A stretch of DNA of 28,773 nt from a virus: positions 1 through 28,773 of the IMG/VR virus record IMGVR_UViG_3300044641_001538; one strand, written 5' to 3'. A model generated the notes under the pieces. That model saw nothing but the letters and a program-made list of their open reading frames with translations. It was not told where the DNA came from and did not search any database. This document shows positions 14,954-22,371 of the stretch, in pieces; within the stretch, counting starts at the first letter, position 1, and every line of letters begins with the position of its first letter. The position numbers and the translations under genes are program-made.

Positions 14954-15290
14954 CGTAATGGCCTTCTTCGATATTTTTTAATTCTTGTCTATGAAGATTT
15001 TCACAGATTTCTTTTACTAATTCTTCGTCTAATTCACCCGGCAAGTTTTTTTCTTCGGTAAACGTTTCTTTATATACTTTGTAAGCATGATTTACCATTG
15101 CTTCAAACGCCTTGGCCGTAAATTTAGTCTTATTGGCTTTGGCTTCTTTTACCTTCATGACAAAAGGATAATAATTTTTCCTGTAGAATTCAGGATCATT
15201 GTTCATAAAGTATTGCAGATCGTCTGCTAGATCATAACTAGGAGAAAATGCTTCTTCAGAACTGGGACTAAAAATTTCAAATATTTTCAT
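14940..15290 (-). CDS. Conserved phage protein of unknown function
   Basis: 116 residues starting MKIFEIFSPSSEEAFSPS. The remainder is acidic and mostly helical (DLQYFMNNDPEFYRKNYYPF, FEAMVNHAYKVYKETF), ending with a Glu/Asp-rich helix. It resembles small conserved proteins found with virion genes in T4-like marine phages. KIFE at the N terminus weakly fits the leader pattern of its neighbours. It appears to be the first gene of the 15290-to-4491 operon: a CGATAAATA late-type box ends 32 nt upstream. The Shine-Dalgarno is weak (GATGGTG). Confidence 0.75.
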   Translation of the reverse strand: MKIFEIFSPSSEEAFSPSYDLADDLQYFMNNDPEFYRKNYYPFVMKVKEAKANKTKFTAKAFEAMVNHAYKVYKETFTEEKNLPGELDEELVKEICENLHRQELKNIEEGHYDDVN

Positions 15291-15322
15291 AAATTTACAC
15301 CATCGAAAAGACGACTATGCAT

Positions 15323-15330
15323 TATTTATC
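15323..15330 (-). promoter_or_regulatory. T4-late-type promoter box GATAAATA
   Basis: GATAAATA on the minus strand, 7 of 8 positions of T4 TATAAATA, 32 nt before ATG 15290 in a 57-nt gap. The same nonamer CGATAAATA lies 33 nt before the structural-type gene starting at 28468. Confidence 0.6.
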
Positions 15331-15347
15331 GAGTATCTGAGATTAGG

Positions 15348-15698
15348 TTAGTGGTTTAATAACACAAAATTGACGGTACCGTCAGTGTATGTAATAACAC
15401 AGCGTAGCCATACAAAATTGCCTGTGAAGTTCTGTAGCACAGATACATTGGTATTGGTCAAATACTCTAGATCAGTGTTATCTATGTCGAACCAGTCAGT
15501 AGTTACAGGATCAATTGCCAATGCACCCTGCATCTTAAACGTTCCTATAAATCCAGTAAATTTTAGTTGAACTGTGTGTAGACCGTCACTGCGACCGTAA
15601 TAACCGTCACCTTTAAATTTTTCACTGGTAATTGTTACCACTGAACTATCAGATGGGTGACTGTTGCTTGAAACTAATGTGCTGCTTAATACTGGCAT
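15348..15698 (-). CDS. Small beta-rich virion protein
   Basis: 116 residues, predominantly beta-strand: SSVVTITSEKFKGDGYYG, LHTVQLKFTGFIGTFKMQG, WLRCVITYTDGTVNFVLLNH. The segment GTFKMQGALAIDP and the LLNH C terminus recall small neck, baseplate or tail proteins of marine myophages, but no T4 counterpart is clear. It has no capsid-targeting-like leader. ATG 15698 lies 5 nt beyond the upstream TAA and has no Shine-Dalgarno; ACTAAATA ends 6 nt before it. Confidence 0.7.
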   Translation of the reverse strand: MPVLSSTLVSSNSHPSDSSVVTITSEKFKGDGYYGRSDGLHTVQLKFTGFIGTFKMQGALAIDPVTTDWFDIDNTDLEYLTNTNVSVLQNFTGNFVWLRCVITYTDGTVNFVLLNH

Positions 15699-15703
15699 AG
15701 TAA

Positions 15704-16351
15704 TTATTTAGTTAGGTTTATAATTTTATCAATTCTCAGTATATCGCTATTAACGAACATCTTAACCATGGACATAGTAGCATCGTCTTTGACATAAAAG
15801 TAAAATCCACCCCAACTACGATCCTTACACAGATTTTTTTTACAAGTTTTAGTCATTCTAATCTTGTTTATCTTTGCACTCCAATCTACAAAACTACTGT
15901 AGTTTTGTTTAGTTTTGCCTAGAGTAACTCTGTAAGCATAGGGAACTCGTTTTAATATTATTTCACCTGTATTGATTACGACATTGTCGGGAGGCCCGCA
16001 CATGTATTTTGTTCGGCCCACATCTAAATTAGCCATAGCCACTGCGGAATCTAAGTGATTGGTATAAAAACTCAGTAGAGGTTGTTCGATTCTCAATTCA
16101 TAATCGCTAAAACTTTTTAATAAATTCAATACCTCAACAGAATAAAAATAGTCTGTTGGATTTTTGATATTAAGACATTGATATTTGAGAAGATTGTCCG
16201 AAGCATATTTTCCTAACATTTGGGCGGCATGGTCAATGTTGTTTCCTCTAAACCATGCCGCCGCCGGACAAATTATCACAGTTTTATATCTATATACGCC
16301 ATTAAATAGTTTTTGACTATGTTTAACTTTGATCTGTTGAAGATTGCTCAT
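15704..16351 (-). CDS. Unknown phage protein
   Basis: 215 residues; I do not recognise a family. The N terminus is basic and beta-rich (QIKVKHSQKLFNGVYRYKTVIICPAAAWFRG). The C-terminal half is Lys-rich with three clustered cysteines (KTCKKNLCKDRSWGG and an earlier CGPP). No signal peptide or membrane segment. Its ATG lies 28 bases inside the end of the ClpA-like gene in another frame, so it is probably translated from the same mRNA. Its co-location with chaperone genes may be functional or simply operon economy. Confidence 0.65.
   Translation of the reverse strand: MSNLQQIKVKHSQKLFNGVYRYKTVIICPAAAWFRGNNIDHAAQMLGKYASDNLLKYQCLNIKNPTDYFYSVEVLNLLKSFSDYELRIEQPLLSFYTNHLDSAVAMANLDVGRTKYMCGPPDNVVINTGEIILKRVPYAYRVTLGKTKQNYSSFVDWSAKINKIRMTKTCKKNLCKDRSWGGFYFYVKDDATMSMVKMFVNSDILRIDKIINLTK
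15705..15712 (-). promoter_or_regulatory. Late-promoter-like box ACTAAATA immediately before a start codon
   Basis: ACTAAATA on the minus strand ends 6 nt before ATG 15698, so a T4-late-type start would fall at or next to the ATG. It overlaps the stop codon of the upstream gene. Confidence 0.35.
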
Positions 16352-18575
16352 GATATTCTAATTTAGCAATTTTAACTTTTGGAATTATGACCAACTGATT
16401 GTCAACAATACCAATAGTGATGATGCCACCGTTCTTAAGATCTCCAAACAACATCATTTTGGCCAACGGACGTTTAATTTCCTTGTCAATGACTCGTTGT
16501 AATGGCCTTGCCCCCATTTTACTATCGAATCCTTGTTTGACCAACCAATCCACAGCGTCATCACGCAGTTTAATTTTGATACCTTTTTCATGCACTTGAT
16601 CTCTAAGTTCAACCATAAACTTGCCAACAATTTTAATCATTGTTTCTTTGCTGAGTTTGGCAAACGTAATGATACCGTCTAGTCGATTGCGAAATTCTGG
16701 TGCAAAAAACTTCTTGATATCAGCATCGCTGTAATCTTTTTCTTGTTGCCCAAATCCTATGTGATTTTTCTCGCTGGCCTGTGCGCCGGCATTGGTAGTT
16801 AAGATCAACACAATATTACGACAATCTGCTTTTTTACCATTTGATCCAGTGATAAATCCATTGTCCATCATCTGCAACAAGATAGTTGACACATCAGGAT
16901 GTGATTTTTCAACTTCGTCAAACAACAACACAGCATTAGGATTTTCTTGAATCTGCGTGATTAGTAATCCTGCGTTTTCTTCGAATCCCACATAACCGGG
17001 AGGTGATCCAATCAGTTTACTTACACTGTGTTTTTCTTGATATTCACTCATGTCAAATCGCAATAACTTAACACCAAGATGTTTACTCAACGATTTAGCA
17101 GTTTCAGTCTTGCCACAACCTGTTGGGCCCATGAATACAAAAGATCCAACAGGTTTGTTTTCTGATTTAAGACCTGCACGGGCCACAAGAATTTTATCAA
17201 CCACAGTCTCGATAGCAGAATCTTGCCCATACACCTCACTCTGCAAGTTGCTCATTAAATTACTAAGATTACTGGATTCTGATTCCATAATTACTTCAGC
17301 AGGCAGTTGAATCATTTTACTAAGTTCAAATTGAATTTCTTCTTCTCCGATGACTCGATCGCCAGCCAATTTAATATTAAATCGTGAACATGCACAATCA
17401 ATCAAATCAATTGCCTTGTCTGGTAATTTTTTATCTGTTTGATATTTCACACTGAGTTTGATTGCTGCCTGAATAGCATCGTCTTTGATTTTAACTTTGT
17501 GGAAATCTTCGTAGTACTTCTTAATACCTTTGAGAATCTGTACAGACATTTCTTGTGTTGGCTCATCAACAGTGATGCGCTGGAATCGACGCATTAGTGC
17601 GCGATCCTTTTCAAAGTGCTTGCGATATTCTTCCCAGGTAGTTGATGCTACTACTTTGATATTGCCTTTGCTCAGTGCAGGCTTCATCATGTTGGCAAGA
17701 TCGTTAGCACTGTTGCTGGCAGATCCAGCACCACTGATCATATGTGCTTCATCAATGAATAAAACAGTCTTGCCTTTTTTCTGTAGTGCTGCCAACACCA
17801 GTTTAAATCGTTCTTCAAAGTCACCACGGTATTTGCTACCGGCTAGCATGGCAGATATGTCTAGGTTGTACACAGTGTAATTTTTAAGAAATTCTGGAAC
17901 AGCACCGTTGACAATATTAAACGCTAGTCCTTCTGCAATCGCAGTTTTACCAACACCTGGATCGCCCACTAAGATAACATTATTTTTACTACGACGCCCC
18001 AACGCTAGGGCAATATTTTCAAGTTCTTCTACTCGTCCAATAACAGGGTCAACTTTGCCTTTGGTTACTGATTCATTAAGATTAGTTGTAAACGCCTTAA
18101 GTGCTTTAGATGACTGATTCTCTGTTTCGTCATCGGTGCTGTCTAATTCGTTGTGTAGATAGTCAGCAAATTTATCTTTGTCAATGTTAGCCTGTTGTAT
18201 GTAATAGAATGCAAAAGATTTTTTCTCACTCATAATGGCAAGAAATACATCAGTACATTCAATTTTTTGACGGCCATTAAACAGGACCTGTGTAAATGCA
18301 CGATTGAGAGCACGTTCAACGGCCTGAGTTTTTTTAGGTTTAGTTACACCATCTGCAATGACAATTTCACTTAATTTGTTTTTGAGATAATGTTCGAGAT
18401 TTTTACGTATATAGTCAGTATCTGCACCAAATCCAGAAACGCATTTACTAAATGATTCTTCGCATAACATGGCAAAACATAAATGTTCTAATGTGATATA
18501 CTCATGATTTAATTTTTTAGCAACATCTATAGCTTTATCAAACACCATTTGCAGTTCGCTACTTGGTTCTACCAT
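16323..18575 (-). CDS. clpA: ClpA-like AAA+ unfoldase with ClpP-docking IGF loop
   Basis: 750 residues, close to E. coli ClpA (758). Order: helical Clp-N domain (about 1-140), first AAA+ domain with GDPGVGKTA, VLFIDEAH and a Lys-Asp-Arg/RRF arginine-finger region, second AAA+ domain with GPTGCGKTE, LLFDEVEK, SPPGYVGFEE and TTNAG, then a C-terminal D2-small domain. The ClpB/Hsp104 coiled-coil middle domain is absent, so this is ClpA-type. At residues 606-608 the loop reads IGF, where ClpA has its ClpP-binding IGL. No clpP is in the window; the product presumably uses host ClpP. ATG 18575 has AAGGA 8 nt upstream and a TTGATT-N17-TATAAT promoter at 18608-18636. Confidence 0.93.
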   Translation of the reverse strand: MVEPSSELQMVFDKAIDVAKKLNHEYITLEHLCFAMLCEESFSKCVSGFGADTDYIRKNLEHYLKNKLSEIVIADGVTKPKKTQAVERALNRAFTQVLFNGRQKIECTDVFLAIMSEKKSFAFYYIQQANIDKDKFADYLHNELDSTDDETENQSSKALKAFTTNLNESVTKGKVDPVIGRVEELENIALALGRRSKNNVILVGDPGVGKTAIAEGLAFNIVNGAVPEFLKNYTVYNLDISAMLAGSKYRGDFEERFKLVLAALQKKGKTVLFIDEAHMISGAGSASNSANDLANMMKPALSKGNIKVVASTTWEEYRKHFEKDRALMRRFQRITVDEPTQEMSVQILKGIKKYYEDFHKVKIKDDAIQAAIKLSVKYQTDKKLPDKAIDLIDCACSRFNIKLAGDRVIGEEEIQFELSKMIQLPAEVIMESESSNLSNLMSNLQSEVYGQDSAIETVVDKILVARAGLKSENKPVGSFVFMGPTGCGKTETAKSLSKHLGVKLLRFDMSEYQEKHSVSKLIGSPPGYVGFEENAGLLITQIQENPNAVLLFDEVEKSHPDVSTILLQMMDNGFITGSNGKKADCRNIVLILTTNAGAQASEKNHIGFGQQEKDYSDADIKKFFAPEFRNRLDGIITFAKLSKETMIKIVGKFMVELRDQVHEKGIKIKLRDDAVDWLVKQGFDSKMGARPLQRVIDKEIKRPLAKMMLFGDLKNGGIITIGIVDNQLVIIPKVKIAKLEYHEQSSTDQS

Positions 18576-18607
18576 TTCATTTTTCCTTTTAATACAAGAT
18601 TTATTTT

Positions 18608-18636
18608 ATTATAACAGACTTTTTATCAACAATCAA
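18608..18636 (-). promoter_or_regulatory. Sigma70-type promoter (TTGATT-N17-TATAAT) for clpA
   Basis: On the minus strand, TTGATT at 18636-18631, 17-bp spacer, TATAAT at 18613-18608. The expected start near 18601 leaves a leader of about 25 nt with an AAGGA site. The -35 box overlaps the stop codon of dnaJ. Confidence 0.8.
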
Positions 18637-19490
18637 CCAGTTGATTTATTGTGATTATTAAATTCATTTTGTAATTTCAGTATTCGATCAACTAAAATAA
18701 TGTCGGTTATTTCGGGTATACTGACAGTTACCTTGACTAAAAGGTCTCCAGTTCTTCCGTTGGTTGAATTATTAAACCCACGACCCTTGCATACAAACTC
18801 GGCTCCATGTTGTGTACCTGCTCGTATCTTTAAATCTAACTTGGTTCCATCTAATGATTGAATTTTTTTATTACATCCAATCATTGCTTCAAACACAGAG
18901 ATTTGCAACATAAAAATTATGTTGTCGCCTACTCGTTGATACAACGGGTCTGATTCAACTATCACGGTGACGTTTAAATCTCCACGTTGCAGATTTGGAT
19001 GTGCATCGTCACCTAATCCTTGATACTTGATAGTTTGTCCATGACTGATGCCCGGAGGCACGTTAATTGCCACTGTTTGTTTTTTACCCGACGGCAATGT
19101 GTAGGTTGCTTCGAGTTGTTTTCCTAAAAAACTGTCCTTGAATGATACCTTGCAATTAATGTTTAAATCTCTATTTTTTCTCATACCTTGAGAAAATGGA
19201 TCCCATGGACCACCCTGTTGTCCAAAACTAAATGCTTGGCCAAATATATCTTCAAATCCACCAAACCCACCTGTGCGTACATGAATATGTGGCCGATGCA
19301 ATTGTTCATTGTCGTATTGTTGTCGTTTGGCAGCGTCGCCAAGGGTGTCGTATGCTTGGCTTATTGATTGAAAAGTTTTTTCGTCGCCGCCACGATCAGG
19401 ATGATGTTTCATGGCCAATTTTTTGTAGGCCTTTTTTATATCATCCTGATCTGCGTTTTCTTTTACACCTAATGTTTCATAGTAGTTCAT
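18633..19490 (-). CDS. dnaJ: DnaJ/CbpA-like (type II) Hsp40 co-chaperone
   Basis: 285 residues. The J domain starts at residue 2 (NYYETLGV) and contains the HPD motif at 30-32 (KHHPDRGGDE), which stimulates DnaK ATPase. A Gly/Phe-rich linker (GGFGGFEDIFGQAFSFG) follows, then two beta-rich substrate-binding domains (about 112-270, with PPGISHGQTIKYQGLGDDA and RGDLNVTV). There is no CxxCxGxG zinc finger, so it is CbpA-like rather than classical DnaJ. It would work with host DnaK. The -10 box of a good promoter ends 7 nt before the ATG and there is no Shine-Dalgarno, so a leaderless mRNA is likely. Later start codons would cut into the J domain. Confidence 0.93.
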   Translation of the reverse strand: MNYYETLGVKENADQDDIKKAYKKLAMKHHPDRGGDEKTFQSISQAYDTLGDAAKRQQYDNEQLHRPHIHVRTGGFGGFEDIFGQAFSFGQQGGPWDPFSQGMRKNRDLNINCKVSFKDSFLGKQLEATYTLPSGKKQTVAINVPPGISHGQTIKYQGLGDDAHPNLQRGDLNVTVIVESDPLYQRVGDNIIFMLQISVFEAMIGCNKKIQSLDGTKLDLKIRAGTQHGAEFVCKGRGFNNSTNGRTGDLLVKVTVSIPEITDIILVDRILKLQNEFNNHNKSTG

Positions 19491-19497
19491 ACTACTA

Positions 19498-19526
19498 ATT
19501 ATACAGTCTTAGATAGTAAAGGTCAA
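19498..19526 (-). promoter_or_regulatory. Sigma70-type promoter (TTGACC-N17-TATAAT) abutting the dnaJ start codon
   Basis: On the minus strand, TTGACC at 19526-19521, 17-bp spacer, TATAAT at 19503-19498, then 7 nt and ATG 19490. The +1 position predicted from the -10 box falls at 19491 or on the ATG. The -35 box covers the stop codon of the holin gene. Confidence 0.82.
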
Positions 19527-20077
19527 TCTCTTGGCGGCATAAAATCGCTGTCGAACGGCTGTGCAGGTCCAGATGGACGTCTGTTAGCACTTGGCATGCC
19601 TGGTGTTGGTGTTATCGGTGTTGTGCCCCAACTTGGTGTTGAAGGTGCGCTTCCAAACCCGCCTCCGCCAAAGCCTGTTGATGCCGGGGGGACTGCCCCA
19701 AAACCTGGACTGGATGTGCCGAAGCCTCCTGTTGTCGGTTGGCCAAATGTTGAAGACCCGCCCGCAAATCCTGTTGTTGGTGCTTGTATTCCGCCATTAT
19801 TGGCTCCTCCAAGTTTTTCTTGTGTGCGACCAAATGCCGCAATACCTAAAACTGCACCCATTGCAATATGGAATAGACCAGCACCTTGCAGTGTTAGTGG
19901 ATTCCATTGTGTGATTGGAGAATGAGTAAAGGTCTGTAACAGACTCCATAAGATGGGAAATATAACCATGTCCATGGTGCAGACCAGCATATACATCCAT
20001 CCCATCATTGGACGCCATTTGCTGTTCATCCAATCTTCTTTTTTTACTTCGCTTGCGCTTTTAACTTCTTCACTCAT
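19523..20077 (-). CDS. Holin (Holin_3TMs-like) with Gly/Pro-rich tail
   Basis: 184 residues. After a charged N terminus, WRPMMGWMYMLVCTMDMVIF and the following residues form a first membrane segment (about 22-48), and GLFHIAMGAVLGIAAFG a second (about 67-84), followed by RTQEK. This arrangement (WRP-x-x-GW start, xGRTxEK end) fits the Holin_3TMs family found in phages and gene transfer agents. The C-terminal 90 residues are an unusual Gly/Phe/Pro/Thr-rich tail. Holins open the inner membrane to time lysis and release endolysin. Strong Shine-Dalgarno GGAG lies 6 nt before ATG 20077. It is the last gene of the lysis cassette. Confidence 0.75.
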   Translation of the reverse strand: MSEEVKSASEVKKEDWMNSKWRPMMGWMYMLVCTMDMVIFPILWSLLQTFTHSPITQWNPLTLQGAGLFHIAMGAVLGIAAFGRTQEKLGGANNGGIQAPTTGFAGGSSTFGQPTTGGFGTSSPGFGAVPPASTGFGGGGFGSAPSTPSWGTTPITPTPGMPSANRRPSGPAQPFDSDFMPPRD

Positions 20078-20097
20078 TTTCCGCTCCTATTTAATTT

Positions 20098-20820
20098 TTA
20101 CATTCCTAACTTCTCTAACTTGGAAATATAGTTTGCCATCATGTGATCAAAAACGCCAATATACTTTTGCCCTTTGGCTCTGGCTTTCAGTCTACTGCGA
20201 ACCATGTCTTTTACTCGCTGCCAAGGAGTCAAATCTCGAAACTCTCCATAGAAGTTCATGTACTTGTGTGTGCCGTGATGATCAAATCCCATAAGTCTAA
20301 AAGGAACTTTGGTTACATCATCGCAGTTGTTCTGTACTCTATAGTGTTCAACATCTAGACTCTTAACAAATTCTGCATTGCCAACTCTTGGCGAACCAAA
20401 GGTGATCAATGCTGTTACACGATCCTGCATACGACTGGCAGCAATGGTGGCCATGGCAGCACCGAGACTATGTCCAGTTACGTATAGGTTACCTGGATTG
20501 TCTGCAAGTACGGCAGAGATACTGGGCCATAGTTTGTTGATCTCACCTTTAAAGCCAACGTGTACCTTACCACCACAGGCTTCGATATTCTTGCCAGCTT
20601 TTAAGTCTGCTAACACATCCGACTTTTCAGTTACTTCGGTACCTCTAAAACTCAGCACAGTAATAGTACCATTGGTCAATAGATATGCCTGAGCCCCATC
20701 AATGTCAAAGAATTGAATAATCTTATATCCCAAGGCTTTGAACTTGGCAGTGGATGTTTTAGGATTGTCGTAGGTAGTTTGCGCTATGTTGGCAAACTCT
20801 AATAATAATTGTGTTTTCAT
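20098..20820 (-). CDS. Class 3 lipase-like alpha/beta hydrolase
   Basis: 240 residues, Lipase_3 family (triacylglycerol lipase-like esterases). Evidence: FRGTE (58-62, oxyanion-hole segment), VTGHSLGAAMA with nucleophile Ser118, FGSPRVGN (141-148), catalytic Asp candidate in NNCDDVTKVP (Asp167/168) and His in FDHHGTHKYM (His181/182). The full triad is thus present. There is no signal peptide. It lies between the holin and a DUF4337-like membrane protein in the lysis module, so a role in attacking host membrane lipids after membrane permeabilisation is a reasonable inference. ATG 20820 lies 2 nt after the upstream TAA. A TTG at 20832 in frame is less likely. Confidence 0.9.
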   Translation of the reverse strand: MKTQLLLEFANIAQTTYDNPKTSTAKFKALGYKIIQFFDIDGAQAYLLTNGTITVLSFRGTEVTEKSDVLADLKAGKNIEACGGKVHVGFKGEINKLWPSISAVLADNPGNLYVTGHSLGAAMATIAASRMQDRVTALITFGSPRVGNAEFVKSLDVEHYRVQNNCDDVTKVPFRLMGFDHHGTHKYMNFYGEFRDLTPWQRVKDMVRSRLKARAKGQKYIGVFDHMMANYISKLEKLGM

Positions 20821-20822
20821 TT

Positions 20823-21386
20823 TTAGAACCAAAGGTATAGGCCGTTTAGACTTAGTAGGATACCAAAGCCTGCAACAACAAAACTGCCCCAGAACATGGC
20901 CACGCTAACTGCTAAAATACTTGCTGATAACACAACAATAGCCAACTGATAGGCTGTGCTTGCATAACCAATCCAAGGACTGGATTTTTTAGCCTCTTCA
21001 CGCACTGCCTCCATTTCTCTTGCTTTAACAGCAATCTCTTTCTTGTCAGCATCCATGCGCTCTTTCTCTGCCTGGAATTCTTCTTTTAGTTTTGGATCAG
21101 TAGTTGTCTTGGCGGCAATTTCGTATGTAACGCCACGTCCTGCTTTGGCTTGATATTGTGCCCATGTATTGTTAGCACCCAGTGTATTGTTTAATACTGT
21201 ACTAGATAACTTGCCGCCGTACCATGCATTCACTGCCAACAACAATGCAAAGATGCTAATAACCATACCTGCTTTGTCTTTTAGTTTTGCTTCACGCTCT
21301 GATCGTGATCCTACTGGAGGCTTAGGTGCGTCCGGATCTTTTGGTGTTTTTGTTACTAACTTTAATACTGAATCAACCAATGACAT
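20823..21386 (-). CDS. DUF4337-like membrane protein
   Basis: 187 residues. A first membrane segment follows a charged N terminus (AGMVISIFALLLAVNAWYGG, about 39-58). Next comes NTWAQYQAKAGR and a charged helical stretch of about 60 residues, then two or three C-terminal membrane segments (AYQLAIVVLSASILAVSVAM and FVVAGFGILLSLNGLYLWF). The W-x-x-YQAK motif and the helix-then-QLAI layout match DUF4337 inner-membrane proteins. Function unknown; its place in the lysis cassette suggests a holin or antiholin-type role, which is inference. AAGGAG precedes ATG 21386 by 6 nt. Confidence 0.72.
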   Translation of the reverse strand: MSLVDSVLKLVTKTPKDPDAPKPPVGSRSEREAKLKDKAGMVISIFALLLAVNAWYGGKLSSTVLNNTLGANNTWAQYQAKAGRGVTYEIAAKTTTDPKLKEEFQAEKERMDADKKEIAVKAREMEAVREEAKKSSPWIGYASTAYQLAIVVLSASILAVSVAMFWGSFVVAGFGILLSLNGLYLWF

Positions 21387-21398
21387 TATTTGCTCCTT

Positions 21399-21620
21399 TT
21401 AAAATCCGAATATATTTTTCTTTGGTTCTATTAAAAATTTTTCTGCTATGGCTGCACCTTTGGCTCTTACATGAGCATCGGGGCTGACTAGCATTTCATT
21501 TATCAATGCAGCCTTTGCCATCCTATCCATAGTTTGATCTTTAGATATTGATTTTTGAACATCTGGATTAGTGGCGCAGCCTGCTAACAACATTGCTGCA
21601 ATAATTAATACAATTTTCAT
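21399..21620 (-). CDS. Small lipoprotein
   Basis: 73 residues. MKIVLIIAAMLLAGCATN is a lipoprotein signal with lipobox LAGC (Cys15). The mature part is mostly helical and charged, with no transmembrane segment. Its ATG overlaps the stop of the o-spanin gene. It is the second lipoprotein in a row; whether it takes part in lysis or surface exclusion is unknown. Confidence 0.8.
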   Translation of the reverse strand: MKIVLIIAAMLLAGCATNPDVQKSISKDQTMDRMAKAALINEMLVSPDAHVRAKGAAIAEKFLIEPKKNIFGF

Positions 21621-21883
21621 TTGATGCTTTCGTATATTTTCTTTTGTGATTCATACCACTCTTGCCAACCGTCTACTTTTGTAGAACACTCGTGATACAG
21701 AGTATAGTTATGAATTACTACTTTTAACATCTCTGTTATAGCCACTTGATTGCCTTCAATCTTTTTAAGATTTTCGCAACGTTCTTTTAATATTTGCGGT
21801 ACTTCGGGAAACTTAGGCTTAACAGGAATAGAAGTGGCACAACTTGTTAACAACAGTGTTAAACTAAGAATTAAAATTCTCAT
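21617..21883 (-). CDS. Outer-membrane lipoprotein spanin subunit (o-spanin, Rz1-type)
   Basis: 88 residues. MRILILSLTLLLTSCATS is a lipoprotein signal with lipobox LTSC (Cys15). The mature part begins Pro/Lys-rich (PVKPKFPEVPQ) and continues as a charged helical segment ending YHECSTKVDGWQEWYESQKK. This layout and its four-base overlap (ATGA) with the i-spanin gene fit a separated Rz/Rz1-type pair. The partner spans the periplasm and the two fuse inner and outer membranes at lysis. Assignment is by architecture and memory of related phage lipoproteins, as sequences of this class are poorly conserved. Confidence 0.7.
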   Translation of the reverse strand: MRILILSLTLLLTSCATSIPVKPKFPEVPQILKERCENLKKIEGNQVAITEMLKVVIHNYTLYHECSTKVDGWQEWYESQKKIYESIK

Positions 21884-22371
21884 TTCTTTGGCCTTTCTGC
21901 GGCGTTATTCATATCTACCGCTTTGTTATGTTCAATAATGATATCTTGCGGGATTGGACATTTCTCAATGAATATTTTTACTTCTTCTTTTTCTTTAATC
22001 ACACGATCAATGTATTCAATCTGTGTCTTGCCTTTTTCCTTGATAATTTTAGTTTTCTCAACTATTTTTTCTTGGATCACTGTATTTGTTTGCTGTGATT
22101 TTTCTTCTGCTATCTTAACTGCTGCTTCAAGTTTAGACACTCGCTCACGCCAGGCCATTTCTGTGTCATAGCCGCCACGCAGCCATACACCTAAAACTAG
22201 TAACACAATGCCAAGTGGTTGCAGTACTTTAACATAATTTCCGTAAAATGGAATCCACTTGCCTAACCAACCGGCAAGTACTCCTGTAATACCAGCAATG
22301 ATTATGGCCCAATAGAGCCCACTTAACACAGCGTCCGGTATTAGATCCAGCATCCAGTAAATTTGATTCAT
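21880..22371 (-). CDS. Inner-membrane spanin subunit (i-spanin, Rz-type)
   Basis: 163 residues. Two hydrophobic segments (about 15-37 and 48-66) are followed by an almost continuous coiled-coil-forming stretch rich in Lys, Glu and Ile (about 75-135). The C-terminal CPIPQDIIIEHNKAVDMN is typical of Rz-like i-spanins. Canonical Rz has one N-terminal membrane segment; two segments here would place both ends in the periplasm. It immediately precedes the o-spanin gene with ATGA overlap, and its own ATG overlaps the upstream stop. Together these genes would complete outer-membrane disruption. Confidence 0.72.
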   Translation of the reverse strand: MNQIYWMLDLIPDAVLSGLYWAIIIAGITGVLAGWLGKWIPFYGNYVKVLQPLGIVLLVLGVWLRGGYDTEMAWRERVSKLEAAVKIAEEKSQQTNTVIQEKIVEKTKIIKEKGKTQIEYIDRVIKEKEEVKIFIEKCPIPQDIIIEHNKAVDMNNAAERPKK

